A stretch of 14,442 nt of DNA from Deltaproteobacteria bacterium (GCA_026388915.1 JAPLIW010000625.1:1-14442); one strand, 5' to 3'; numbered from the stretch's first letter, positions 7,568-14,442 are shown. Made by a program: numbers and translations. The notes: generated from the letters alone by a model not told the origin.

Positions 7568-7671
7568 TGATGATCCGAATTCCTTCAGCCTGAACCCCAT
7601 GGGCTACCCCCTCTCTCTTCCGGGTTTTTATCAACCATGGGTTCCTTCCTCAAAAACTGGGGGTGGGCAAG
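7568..7671 (+). repeat. Right copy of nested inverted repeat
   Basis: Inner block 7568-7598 and outer block 7652-7671, separated by 53 bases rather than the 11 of the left copy. The 42-base difference is a multiple of three, so the encoded peptide stays in frame: DDPNSFSLNP, eighteen codons, then KTGGGQ. A TAG stop (7563-7565) precedes the repeat in this frame and a TGA follows soon after, so the copy is not itself a gene. The two copies face each other around a 161-base core (7407-7567). Confidence 0.85.
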
Positions 7672-7684
7672 TGTCTTTTTCCCC

Positions 7685-7714
7685 TTGACACCCCCATTGC
7701 GAACTCCGGATAAT
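7685..7714 (+). promoter_or_regulatory. Sigma70-type promoter of the PLP-enzyme operon
   Basis: A perfect TTGACA at 7685-7690, an 18-base spacer and GATAAT (five of six) at 7709-7714. Transcription would start near 7721, about 100 bases before the ATG at 7823. This is the best promoter match noticed in the window. Confidence 0.65.
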
Positions 7715-7722
7715 CACCGGAG
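7704..7722. promoter_or_regulatory. Dyad overlapping the -10 box, possible operator
   Basis: CTCCGG, seven bases, then CCGGAG. The dyad covers the -10 box and the predicted start of transcription, the place where a repressor would act. No adjacent regulator gene is present, and a six-base dyad may be chance. Confidence 0.35.
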
Positions 7723-7822
7723 GTTTTCCTTTCATGGGGGTAGAACGGGAACGTAATTAGAAATCCGAGTTCCGTCATTCGATATTCGGGTTTAGACCCC
7801 TTGCTCTACGGGAGATGAATAC

Positions 7823-9088
7823 ATGCCAACGATAGATCTATCTGCGGTACGAGGCCAGTTTCCGGCTTTATCCTTAAAGGATTCCAGCCGTTCGCCGGTC
7901 TTCTTCGACGGGCCGGGCGGAACCCAGGTTCCGCGGAGGGTCATTGACGCCGTCTCTCATTACCTGGCCTGCACCAATGCCAATCACGGAGGGGCCTTCC
8001 GCACCAGCCGGGAGAGTGATGCCGTTTTGGCGGCCGCCCATGAGGCCATGGCGGATTTCCTGAATGCCCGGTCGGCACGGGAAATCGTGATGGGCCCGAA
8101 CATGACCACTCTGACCTTTCAATTCAGCCGTTCCATGGCCCAGGAACTGAATGCGGGAGACGAAATCATCATCACTTGTTTAGACCATGACGCCAACCGC
8201 GCTCCCTGGCAGGCCCTGGCAGAAAAGGGGGTCATCTTAAGAGAGGTGGATTTCGATCCATCGGACTGCACCCTGAGGATGGATGAACTGGAAAGAGCTC
8301 TGAGCCCCCGGACCCGTGTGGTAGCCGTCGGGTATGCTTCCAACTGTGTCGGCACCATCAACCCCATCGCGAAAATAGCGGAAATGGCTCATTCCGTGGG
8401 CGCCTGGCTCTGGGTGGATGCCGTGCATTACGCCCCCCACGGTCCCATCGATGTCCAGGCCCTCGGCTGCGACTTTCTGGTCTGCTCGGCCTACAAGTTC
8501 TTCGGCCCCCACGGCGGAGTGGTATGGGGGCGGGAGGACCTGCTGGACAGGCTCCCCGCTTACAAGGTCCGCCCCGCAGGCAACCGGCCGCCGGATAAAT
8601 TCGAGACCGGGACGCAGAACCATGAAGCCCAGGCTGGGGTTCTTGCGGCCGTTGACTACCTGGCTGAAATCGGAGAAAAGTTCGGCTCCTCCTTGGCCGA
8701 AGATTTGCCCGGTTTCCAGGGGAGAAGAAGGAAGCTGAAACAGGCCATGGCCGTCATTCAGTTGTATGAGAGAAACCTATTCGAGCATTTCGTACGCGGT
8801 CTCCTGTCTATCCCCGGACTGACCTTTTATGGCATCCAGGACCCCTACCGTTTCCATGAACGGACCCCCACCGCAGCTTTCACCCTGGCCGGTCGCACTC
8901 CCCGGGAAGTTGCCGAAAAACTGGCCCGCCAAGGGGTTTACGTATGGGCCGGGAATTTTTACGCCATTGCCGTCACCGAGCGTCTGGGGCTGGAAAAGAC
9001 CGGAGGCGTCGTCCGGGCCGGCCTGGCCCACTACAACACCCGCGAGGAGGTTGATTTTTGCCTGAAATGCCTGCGGGAGGCAGGCTAA
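7823..9088 (+). CDS. Class V PLP-dependent enzyme (cysteine-desulfurase-like, VC1184 type)
   Basis: 421 residues, normal for class V fold-type I enzymes. Lys225 in SAYKFFGPH is the Schiff-base lysine; Asp199 in VDAVHYAPH pairs with the pyridine nitrogen; His122 in LDHDAN stacks on the ring; FETGTQN (260-266) is the usual phosphate/active-site strand. The opening FFDGPGGTQVP (27-37) and TNANHGGAFRTS (51-62) are typical of the subfamily related to SufS/CsdA. The loop that carries the catalytic Cys in SufS-type desulfurases (R-x-G-H-H-C-A) reads here GVYVWAGNFYA (371-381), with no Cys. It should therefore not be a standard desulfurase; a lyase or aminotransferase acting on another amino acid is more likely. 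GGGAG at 7810-7814 precedes the ATG at good spacing. It is first in a two-gene unit with the decarboxylase-like gene 46 bases later. Confidence 0.9.
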   Translation: MPTIDLSAVRGQFPALSLKDSSRSPVFFDGPGGTQVPRRVIDAVSHYLACTNANHGGAFRTSRESDAVLAAAHEAMADFLNARSAREIVMGPNMTTLTFQFSRSMAQELNAGDEIIITCLDHDANRAPWQALAEKGVILREVDFDPSDCTLRMDELERALSPRTRVVAVGYASNCVGTINPIAKIAEMAHSVGAWLWVDAVHYAPHGPIDVQALGCDFLVCSAYKFFGPHGGVVWGREDLLDRLPAYKVRPAGNRPPDKFETGTQNHEAQAGVLAAVDYLAEIGEKFGSSLAEDLPGFQGRRRKLKQAMAVIQLYERNLFEHFVRGLLSIPGLTFYGIQDPYRFHERTPTAAFTLAGRTPREVAEKLARQGVYVWAGNFYAIAVTERLGLEKTGGVVRAGLAHYNTREEVDFCLKCLREAG

Positions 9089-9120
9089 TAAAGCTGGGAA
9101 GTTGAATCCATTCCATCACC

Positions 9121-9127
9121 GAAGGAG
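9121..9127 (+). promoter_or_regulatory. Ribosome binding site deciding the start at 9135
   Basis: GAAGGAG, seven bases before ATG at 9135. An in-frame ATG at 9102 lies upstream of this site and has no ribosome site of its own. Confidence 0.8.
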
Positions 9128-9134
9128 AACTCCG

Positions 9135-9521
9135 ATGGCCGGGAAAGTTGACGAAAAAAAGAAAAAGGAACTCATCAAAAAGATGCAGAAAGCCAGAGGG
9201 TACATGCTCGGCCCCTGGCTCTACCTGACCGAAAAGGATGTGGGCTTCATGGAGGCGTACAACAACCTCTATGAACGGGGGCTGACGGATGGGAAGGCTC
9301 TCCCCGCGAAAATTCGAGAGTTCATCGCCATCGGAATCCTGGCCTACCGAGGACTCGAGGACGCGGTTTACCACCACTGCAAGAGAGCCCTGCGCCTTGG
9401 GGCTACCAAGCGCGAACTGCTGGAGGCCGTCGAGTCGGCCATGATCCCCGGCGGAACCCCCACGCTGGCTCTGGGACTGCGGGCACTGGCCAGGATCGAG
9501 GAAGAAGAAAAAAAGAAATAG
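9135..9521 (+). CDS. Carboxymuconolactone decarboxylase (CMD/AhpD-like) family protein
   Basis: 128 residues from the ATG chosen by its ribosome site. The all-helical CMD fold is indicated by PAKIREFIAIGILAYRGLED (~58-77) and the core H-x3-A-x3-G motif in YHHCKRALRLGATKRELLEAV (~80-100). AhpD-type members carry a CXXC redox pair four residues before that His; here those positions are Leu and Ala, and the only Cys follows the His. The protein therefore probably lacks alkylhydroperoxidase-type disulfide chemistry and may be a lactone decarboxylase or a non-redox relative. It is flanked by Lys-rich ends (KKKKELIKKMQKAR; EEEEKKK). No signal peptide. It follows the PLP enzyme by 46 bases and is probably cotranscribed with it, so both may act on one metabolite. 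It is convergent with the HtrA-like gene 27 bases away, where no terminator hairpin is obvious. Confidence 0.85.
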   Translation: MAGKVDEKKKKELIKKMQKARGYMLGPWLYLTEKDVGFMEAYNNLYERGLTDGKALPAKIREFIAIGILAYRGLEDAVYHHCKRALRLGATKRELLEAVESAMIPGGTPTLALGLRALARIEEEEKKK

Positions 9522-9548
9522 GGAAGCCTGCTGCCTCCTGCGCCCTGT

Positions 9549-10550
9549 TTATATCCTCTTCTGCGGCTTGAGCCGGTAGTACTGCGTCCGGTCTGCCGAC
9601 TTCACGGTGATATCCCGAATTTGGATCCCCTGGAGGATGCTGAGGGGAACTTCGACCCCTGCCTTTCCCAGGGCCCAGATCTGCCGGTAAAAATCCGCGA
9701 GCCCGCTGATTTCTTTCTTATTCACGGTAAGGATGATATCCCCCATTTTAAGGCCGGCTTTTTCCGCCGGGCTTTCCGGAGTAACCCGGGTAACGAAGAT
9801 CCGTCCATGGGTTTCATCCACATTCACCCCCAACCAGGGCTGGGGAGGTTCAGACGTTTTACCTTTGTCAATCAACTCGGAAAGGATGGGCTTCAGATAA
9901 TCGATGGGGACAAACATGTTCCCGGGAATCGCCCCTAAACCGGCAATGGCGATCTGGGTGAAGAGCGACCCGATCCCCACCAGTTTTCCCTGGTGGTCGA
10001 TCAGCGCTGCTCCCCCGAAGTTGGTATGGGGCGGAGCGGTAAATATGGCGTCGTCCAGAAGATATTCCCAGTAGCCGGCGAATTCCTTCCGGGAAATCAC
10101 CCGGGCCCCCATGGCTCCGTCTTCCCCGCCGTGGGTCGCAACCAGGACCGGGTCCCCCTCTTTGACTTCCGAAGACTTGCCCAACTCCATGGGCTTCACT
10201 TCCAGAGGTTTGTCCGTCTTCAAAATACCGAATCCGGTCCTGTGGTCATACGCGGTCGATTGGGCGGGGACGGCTTTTCCATCCGGTCCGACCACTTCGA
10301 GGGTCTCCGCCTCCATAATCAAATAACCGATGGTCAGGATGTGTCCCCGGGAATCGATCACCACCCCGCTTCCTTCCCGCTCCGTCCCTAAAGTCTTGGC
10401 GGACCGCGCATAGTCGGGAACGATGGCCCGTATTTTCACCACCGCCTTGAGGATCTCTTTAGGATCTGGCTTGGCCTCTTGCTGAGCGTATCCGGGAGCA
10501 ACAGACCCGAAGATAAGAGCCAACAGAACGGCAAGCCACCCTTTTTGCAT
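9549..10550 (-). CDS. Exported HtrA-fold protein with all triad residues replaced, plus PDZ domain
   Basis: 333 residues from ATG at 10550. A signal peptide is clear: MQKGWLAVLLALIFGSVAPGYAQ. Residues ~60-230 follow the HtrA/DegP protease fold (EGSGVVIDSRGHILT, DHRTGFGILK, TNFGGAALIDHQGKLVGIGS), and residues ~236-325 form a PDZ domain (PAEKAGLKMGDIILTVN). All three catalytic positions differ: the His of TNxHV is Tyr76 (LTIGYLI), the Asp of TDLAVLK is Gly106 (TGFGILK), and the Ser of GNSGGPL is Phe178 (TNFGGAAL). The DNA at the Ser position reads TTC unambiguously. It should be an inactive binding or chaperone-like protein in the periplasm. It follows the VWA gene by 25 bases. The GTG at 10571 would also open the frame, but the ribosome site and the signal peptide both favour 10550. 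Confidence 0.88.
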   Translation of the reverse strand: MQKGWLAVLLALIFGSVAPGYAQQEAKPDPKEILKAVVKIRAIVPDYARSAKTLGTEREGSGVVIDSRGHILTIGYLIMEAETLEVVGPDGKAVPAQSTAYDHRTGFGILKTDKPLEVKPMELGKSSEVKEGDPVLVATHGGEDGAMGARVISRKEFAGYWEYLLDDAIFTAPPHTNFGGAALIDHQGKLVGIGSLFTQIAIAGLGAIPGNMFVPIDYLKPILSELIDKGKTSEPPQPWLGVNVDETHGRIFVTRVTPESPAEKAGLKMGDIILTVNKKEISGLADFYRQIWALGKAGVEVPLSILQGIQIRDITVKSADRTQYYRLKPQKRI

Positions 10551-10554
10551 AAAA

Positions 10555-10562
10555 CACCCCCT
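10555..10562 (-). promoter_or_regulatory. Ribosome binding site deciding the HtrA-like start
   Basis: The minus strand reads AGGGGGTG, then TTTT, then ATG at 10550. The alternative GTG at 10571 lies only four bases past the stop of the preceding gene and would put seven residues before the natural signal peptide. Confidence 0.65.
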
Positions 10563-10575
10563 AAAACCCACTCCC

Positions 10576-12963
10576 TTACTTGACGATGATCAACTCCGTA
10601 GTCTCATTGTTGTTGGTATGCTTCTCCCCGGGCGCACTTCGCAGCTGGATCCTCAGCTTGGCAACTTTCCTTACCCAACTGGCAAGGAAACTTGGGTTAT
10701 TGGAAAGGTAGTTTTGAACTTCAGCAGCCAGTGCCGGAGAAAGATTGGCACTCAATTGCGATGGAAGTATTGGACCCAGCGACTCCAGCGTCCTCCGCGT
10801 CTGGGGATAGAGAAGGAGATACGAATTGATACTCGTAAAGAGGGATGGATTGCTCTGCCTCAGGAGATCCAGGAGCTGTTTTAGAGAAAGGCCATAATCG
10901 CGGAGGTATTCAGGCGTCATCGTGCCGGGGGGTATATTGAACACGACGAAGACTCTATTAACAGCAGGTAAGACCTGGATGGCGGGTATGTTTGATTCAG
11001 CAATTCGGTCCCAGGAATTCGCTTGATTATTCCTAATCTCCAATCGTATGCCTAAATGAATCGCCGGACTTGCTTTGTTCCCGGTATTGGTCACACGCAC
11101 ATAAAGTCTATTGGGCTGGTCATGGTAAAATTGATCCCCTTGACCCTTGACCTTCACCTTTAACCCCGATTCGCTCGCTCCCTCGAGCCGGGCTTGGATC
11201 TGGCTGGCATCGTTCCAATTATCGACAAAACCATTGTAACCTCCATCGACCCATACCGATTCGGTTTCATCCCTGGCCATGACATAAGTGAAAGGGTTCT
11301 CCTCCGGCGTGAAATAGTCTTGCTCGCTGAAGGCAGGAGTGACATGCAGATCCGGGCGCCCATCGCAGACGTCTATGTCGGGAAGGACGGCATAGGCCTG
11401 GGGAATGAGACGTCCTTCCCTCACTCCGTCCGGTTTGATGAATTCCACTTCGGGAATGAACTTCTCCGGGTCCTTTATGGCATCAACCCGAAGGGGGTTC
11501 AAGTCGGCGGGCCGGCAGGCCCGCGACCGGACGAAAAAGGATGCCTCCCATTTGGTCAGGGGGTCCAAGCTGGGGATTTCCCAAACCAAAACATCTATTT
11601 CTCCCGAGGGAATAGGAATGAACCGGCTTGTGGGAACCGTGGAGGTGACCGAGGTGAAATCAGGTTGAAAATACAGACTTGGCCCCTCCTTCACCCGAAT
11701 ATTTTTGACTCTTCTGTCCTGCGTAGGATGGGGGGGGTAGTTATTGGTGATCTTCAGGATGACTTTGGAGGTCATGGGCTCAAACTCTTTCTCTATGCGA
11801 ATGGATCCCGGACGCATACAGGTCAGAATTCTCTGCTCGACGGGAACACTTCCGGGCGAGGCCCCAAACACGTATTCAAGGTGTGCGTCGGGAAGGAGAT
11901 CCACGGGAATATCGATGCTCTCTCGCGGATCGTCTGGCGATAGGCATCCGGGAGCATTGACCTCAAAGGAAAGAGAACGCTCAAACCCGCTCCGCAATTG
12001 GCCCAATGTGACTTCTAATACGCCCGTGGAGTAGAAATGGTCGAGCTGGCCGGAAGAGGGCATGGCCAATCCTTGAGACACCCAGAGCGACCCGGGCCTG
12101 AATTTGAGCCGAGAATCCAGTTTCTCCTTCAAGACCATTTGCCCGGCCACCAGTTGGTGGGCCGCCACCTGGAATATCTGCCCGTAGACTGCTTGGAGCC
12201 CTTCCGGGGTCGAAGACTGGAAGGTGCCCCCCGTGGTCAAGGCTATACCCTGGAGCAGGGCAATATCTGCGAAACCAAACCCAATGGTATAGTAGGTCAG
12301 GCTGTTATCCACGGCCTCGCGGAGGATAGGTCCCTGAATCTCATTGACCTGGGCCTCGTAGTCGGGTTCGGGACAACCGTCGGACAACAGGATGATATAC
12401 CGGTTGGCCGTCTGCCCGGTTTGGATGAGCATCTTTTGTGCTTCTTTCATGGCCTCCGCCATATTCGTCAACCCATCCGCGGTGCTGGTCAGGCTGCCAA
12501 TGGCTGAATTTAGCGACGGATAATCGGTCGTAAGTTGGGAGACCACCTGGGCTTGGTCGGCGTAAGCCACCACGCCGATCCGGATGCCGCCGCTGGCCAG
12601 GCTCACGAAATGTTTCGCCGCATCGAGCCGTTTGTTTTCGGGATCACTCCGCCCCATTGAACCTGACAGATCGATCACCAGGACCGCATCAAAGGGCACC
12701 ACCGCCGAAGAATAGGTTGAATATCCTTTCACGATGATATTCACCTTTGCCCATTCGCCAGCTTCCACGGAAGTTGGGTCCAGACGCTTTTCCGCGATTG
12801 GTCCCTGAGTGATCTGGGCCCAGGTGTCAGCCACCCCCCAAAGGCCACCGATCAGGGTGAGAATCAGGATGGGGAGTAGGAAAATTCTGGACCGCTCATT
12901 TCCCTGTTCGCGAACGGAAGGGATGATTCTGGATATCTTCTTCGAGGTGGGCCTTCTTCTCAT
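10576..12963 (-). CDS. Exported von Willebrand factor A-domain protein
   Basis: 795 residues. After an unusually long basic N-region (MRRRPTSKKISR, about 27 residues) comes a hydrophobic segment (FLLPILILTLIGGLWGVADTWA, ~28-49) that serves as a signal peptide or anchor. Residues ~90-270 form a VWA domain with an intact metal-ion-dependent adhesion site: Asp98-x-Ser100-x-Ser102 in VIDLSGSMG, Thr166 in DGLTNM and Asp195 in LLSDGCPEPD. Such domains bind protein ligands through Mg2+ or Ca2+. The rest (~280-795) is beta-rich; a late part (FYHDQPNRLYVRVTNTGNKAS and the Asn-rich HTNNNETTELIIVK end) resembles CARDB-type adhesion modules. A strong AAGGAGGA site (12971-12978) fixes the ATG. It lies between the C25-like gene, 47 bases upstream, and the HtrA-fold gene. 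It is likely on the cell surface or in the periplasm; its ligand is unknown. Confidence 0.9.
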   Translation of the reverse strand: MRRRPTSKKISRIIPSVREQGNERSRIFLLPILILTLIGGLWGVADTWAQITQGPIAEKRLDPTSVEAGEWAKVNIIVKGYSTYSSAVVPFDAVLVIDLSGSMGRSDPENKRLDAAKHFVSLASGGIRIGVVAYADQAQVVSQLTTDYPSLNSAIGSLTSTADGLTNMAEAMKEAQKMLIQTGQTANRYIILLSDGCPEPDYEAQVNEIQGPILREAVDNSLTYYTIGFGFADIALLQGIALTTGGTFQSSTPEGLQAVYGQIFQVAAHQLVAGQMVLKEKLDSRLKFRPGSLWVSQGLAMPSSGQLDHFYSTGVLEVTLGQLRSGFERSLSFEVNAPGCLSPDDPRESIDIPVDLLPDAHLEYVFGASPGSVPVEQRILTCMRPGSIRIEKEFEPMTSKVILKITNNYPPHPTQDRRVKNIRVKEGPSLYFQPDFTSVTSTVPTSRFIPIPSGEIDVLVWEIPSLDPLTKWEASFFVRSRACRPADLNPLRVDAIKDPEKFIPEVEFIKPDGVREGRLIPQAYAVLPDIDVCDGRPDLHVTPAFSEQDYFTPEENPFTYVMARDETESVWVDGGYNGFVDNWNDASQIQARLEGASESGLKVKVKGQGDQFYHDQPNRLYVRVTNTGNKASPAIHLGIRLEIRNNQANSWDRIAESNIPAIQVLPAVNRVFVVFNIPPGTMTPEYLRDYGLSLKQLLDLLRQSNPSLFTSINSYLLLYPQTRRTLESLGPILPSQLSANLSPALAAEVQNYLSNNPSFLASWVRKVAKLRIQLRSAPGEKHTNNNETTELIIVK

Positions 12964-13010
12964 TTCGGTATCCTCCTTTTCGTTAGCCGGCGTTGGATTT
13001 CTGTTCGCCC

Positions 13011-14441
13011 CTATTTCCGAATGATAAAATTCACTCCTCCGATGACTCGGCCGTTGATGAAACCGGTCAAGGCAAATTCCGCCTCCCCGCTCTTGATATC
13101 CGCCAGATCGGGATCGAAGATCGCCCAGGCCTCCCTCCTTCCCCCAGGGGGAATCACCTGCGGCTCCGGGTGCGTGACCCAGCTCCCCCAGAGCGGGGTC
13201 TTTGCCTCCTGCCCCGGCGGAATGAGCTGGCGCAACTCGAGATAAACCGCAACCGGGTTATCCGTTTTAATGTCCTCAATATGATAGATCTCAACCAAAA
13301 GGCAGAGATGGCCCGTGCTGGGCGGGGCCCACTTCACTTCTGCCTCCCTTACACTGGAGGCAGGGACATCGATATCCTGACTACTGTCAATCGGGGTCCA
13401 CACATTGTCCGGCTGGCCAAGGCCAAAATTGGACCATTTAAAAGTCACTTTAACGTTCTTGGCATCAAAGGCCGTATCGTTATGGACTTTGGCCTTGATG
13501 GTATAGGTATTTCCCACGACTAGATTGTTGGACCCGACAGGGTTGTTGCTGCTGTCGTAGAGCTGGATCTCCGGGTTGTTCCAAACCGGATTTCCCCCGG
13601 GATGCAGATGCCAGGTCGTGCTGTCCCACTGGCTATAGGTATAGAGATCGATGGGGTTGGCCGAGCGTACCTGGAAGACATCGACCGCATAACGCCCGGA
13701 GTTACTCCCGCGCGCCAAGATATTGACCGGCCCTAACGCATAAGGTGACGGGACCTTGATGTCCACGTCTTCCACGCCTGCTTGGCCGAAGCTGCCGCTC
13801 GACGCGGGCTTGGTTAGGATAGGCTGGCCCCCGAATTGGATATCTACGTTTTCGCTCCCCGAGAAATTCTGCCCTCCCACATGAACCACCTGATTTTCTA
13901 TGCCATCGCCGGGTTCCAGGCGATTCAAATTGGCACCACCCGAGCTTACTTCTATTTTCCCCATGTAAGGTCGGTAATTGTGAGCGGTGACCGTAATATC
14001 CAAATTCCCTGAAGCCGGAGCGTTTAAGGTAAAGCGGGCCAGGCCTGCGGGGTTGGTTTGCCCGCGGCTAACGATGGCGTTGTTTTGGGTAAGTGCGACC
14101 ACAGCATTGGGCACCGGATCTCCGCTGGCATCGTTGGTTACCTTAACCACAAAATCTTGTTCTCCCGTAGACCCAATTCCCTTGGGATGATCTAATTTTA
14201 AACGAGCAGGTTCTGCGGTCCAAAGGGCCATCTCTGGGTCCCCGAAGAGGGTATACATTTCAAAGCTCGACTGCCGGTAAAAGTCATGGTTGTAATAATT
14301 AGCCATGTACATTTTGCTGAAGTTGGTGATCTGACCCATACTGATCAGGGGACCCGTTTGAATGCTGGGAAGTTGTCCGGGACCGAAGGGAGGGTTGGGG
14401 TTGAAGTCAGGCCAGATGGCTTTATACAGACCTAACATCAT
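13011..14441 (-). CDS. C-terminal part of a C25 (gingipain)-like peptidase, cut by right edge
   Basis: At least 476 codons are visible and the frame stays open to the window end, so the two Met codons at 14436-14441 are probably internal. The segment FYRQSSFEMYTLFGDPEMALWTAEP is the typical end of a C25 catalytic domain, where the protease fold closes with an (L/F)GDP motif; the catalytic His-Cys pair would lie outside the window. After it come beta-sandwich modules: an Ig-like or carboxypeptidase-regulatory unit (residues ~80-165), an IPT/TIG-like unit (GDGIENQVVHVGGQNFSG onward, ~170-255) and a CARDB-like unit (VGNTYTIKAKVHNDTAFDAKNVKV, ~305-400). The final residues (GGVNFIIRK) do not form a type IX sorting signal or LPXTG motif. 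The protein is probably secreted or surface-bound. The VWA gene starts 47 bases after its stop, which suggests a shared operon. The C25 assignment rests mainly on the GDP motif and the domain order. Confidence 0.75.
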   Translation of the reverse strand: MMLGLYKAIWPDFNPNPPFGPGQLPSIQTGPLISMGQITNFSKMYMANYYNHDFYRQSSFEMYTLFGDPEMALWTAEPARLKLDHPKGIGSTGEQDFVVKVTNDASGDPVPNAVVALTQNNAIVSRGQTNPAGLARFTLNAPASGNLDITVTAHNYRPYMGKIEVSSGGANLNRLEPGDGIENQVVHVGGQNFSGSENVDIQFGGQPILTKPASSGSFGQAGVEDVDIKVPSPYALGPVNILARGSNSGRYAVDVFQVRSANPIDLYTYSQWDSTTWHLHPGGNPVWNNPEIQLYDSSNNPVGSNNLVVGNTYTIKAKVHNDTAFDAKNVKVTFKWSNFGLGQPDNVWTPIDSSQDIDVPASSVREAEVKWAPPSTGHLCLLVEIYHIEDIKTDNPVAVYLELRQLIPPGQEAKTPLWGSWVTHPEPQVIPPGGRREAWAIFDPDLADIKSGEAEFALTGFINGRVIGGVNFIIRK

Positions 14442-14442
14442 A

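Larger units (their letters stand above)
7211..7822. other. 612-base divergent intergenic region
   Basis: No protein gene is supported here. From left to right it holds a weak promoter and a short hairpin for the leftward gene at 7210, a nested inverted repeat (7345-7406 and 7568-7671) around a 161-base core without recognisable genes, and a sigma70-type promoter with an overlapping dyad for the rightward PLP gene. The predicted leader of the PLP transcript is about 100 bases; its only structure is a 4-base-pair hairpin (GGGT-TTAG-ACCC at 7788-7799). No known riboswitch was recognised. Confidence 0.7.

Noticed and set aside
7334..7570. Open frame of 78 codons in the intergenic region
   Set aside because: It has no good ribosome site, a low-complexity Arg/Pro-rich product, and runs through one arm of the inverted repeat.
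7345..7671. Insertion sequence
   Set aside because: The core between the repeats is only 161 bases and encodes no transposase, and no target-site duplication is visible at either end.
9522..9548. Bidirectional terminator between the convergent genes
   Set aside because: The 27 bases contain no clear stem or T-run.
11194..11943. Open frame of 249 codons on the plus strand
   Set aside because: It is antisense to the VWA gene, which has an intact metal site, a strong ribosome site and a signal segment.
1..14442. CRISPR array, tRNA, rRNA or phage genes
   Set aside because: No regularly spaced direct repeats, no cloverleaf-like segments, no rRNA stretches and no phage structural or integrase motifs were seen on reading both strands by eye.

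Overview
The window reads as a metabolic and cell-envelope segment of a bacterial chromosome with a Gram-negative style of secretion (several signal peptides, an HtrA-type fold, PDZ domains). Base composition is moderately GC-rich. The mix of a bifunctional-nuclease (BFN) domain, a DUF2007-like small protein, a Cys-Pro-Trp-Asn radical SAM protein, an M29-like aminopeptidase and G/C-run palindromes resembles environmental Desulfobacterota and neighbouring phyla. That placement is an inference from overall character, because no rRNA or housekeeping marker is present.

Layout. Positions 82-5690 (minus strand) form a tightly spaced four-gene operon, transcribed from right to left: a secreted BFN-PDZ fusion, a radical SAM protein, a GNAT acetyltransferase and a 977-residue protein ending in an M28 zinc-peptidase domain. 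Positions 5957-7210 (minus) hold a two-gene unit, a DUF2007-like 85-residue protein and an M29/NicX-like metallo-aminopeptidase. Between these units lies a 47-base G/C-run palindrome (5837-5883). Positions 7211-7822 are a 612-base divergent intergenic region with a nested inverted repeat and a good sigma70-type promoter. Positions 7823-9521 (plus) carry a class V PLP enzyme lacking the cysteine-desulfurase cysteine, followed by a carboxymuconolactone-decarboxylase-like protein. Positions 9549-14442 (minus) hold three exported-protein genes: the C-terminal part of a C25 (gingipain)-like peptidase that runs off the right edge, a von Willebrand A-domain protein, and an HtrA-fold protein whose catalytic triad is entirely replaced.

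How they may work together. The right-hand operon looks like an exported, adhesive or proteolytic surface system with a pseudo-protease/PDZ partner. The left-hand operon joins an exported BFN-PDZ protein to three apparently cytoplasmic enzymes, and I cannot deduce a pathway for it. No CRISPR array, tRNA, rRNA, transposase or phage gene was seen. The most noteworthy items are the triad-less HtrA, the exported BFN-PDZ fusion, the oversized M28 protein with an unrecognised N-terminal 680 residues, and the nested inverted repeat whose two copies encode the same short peptide in frame.
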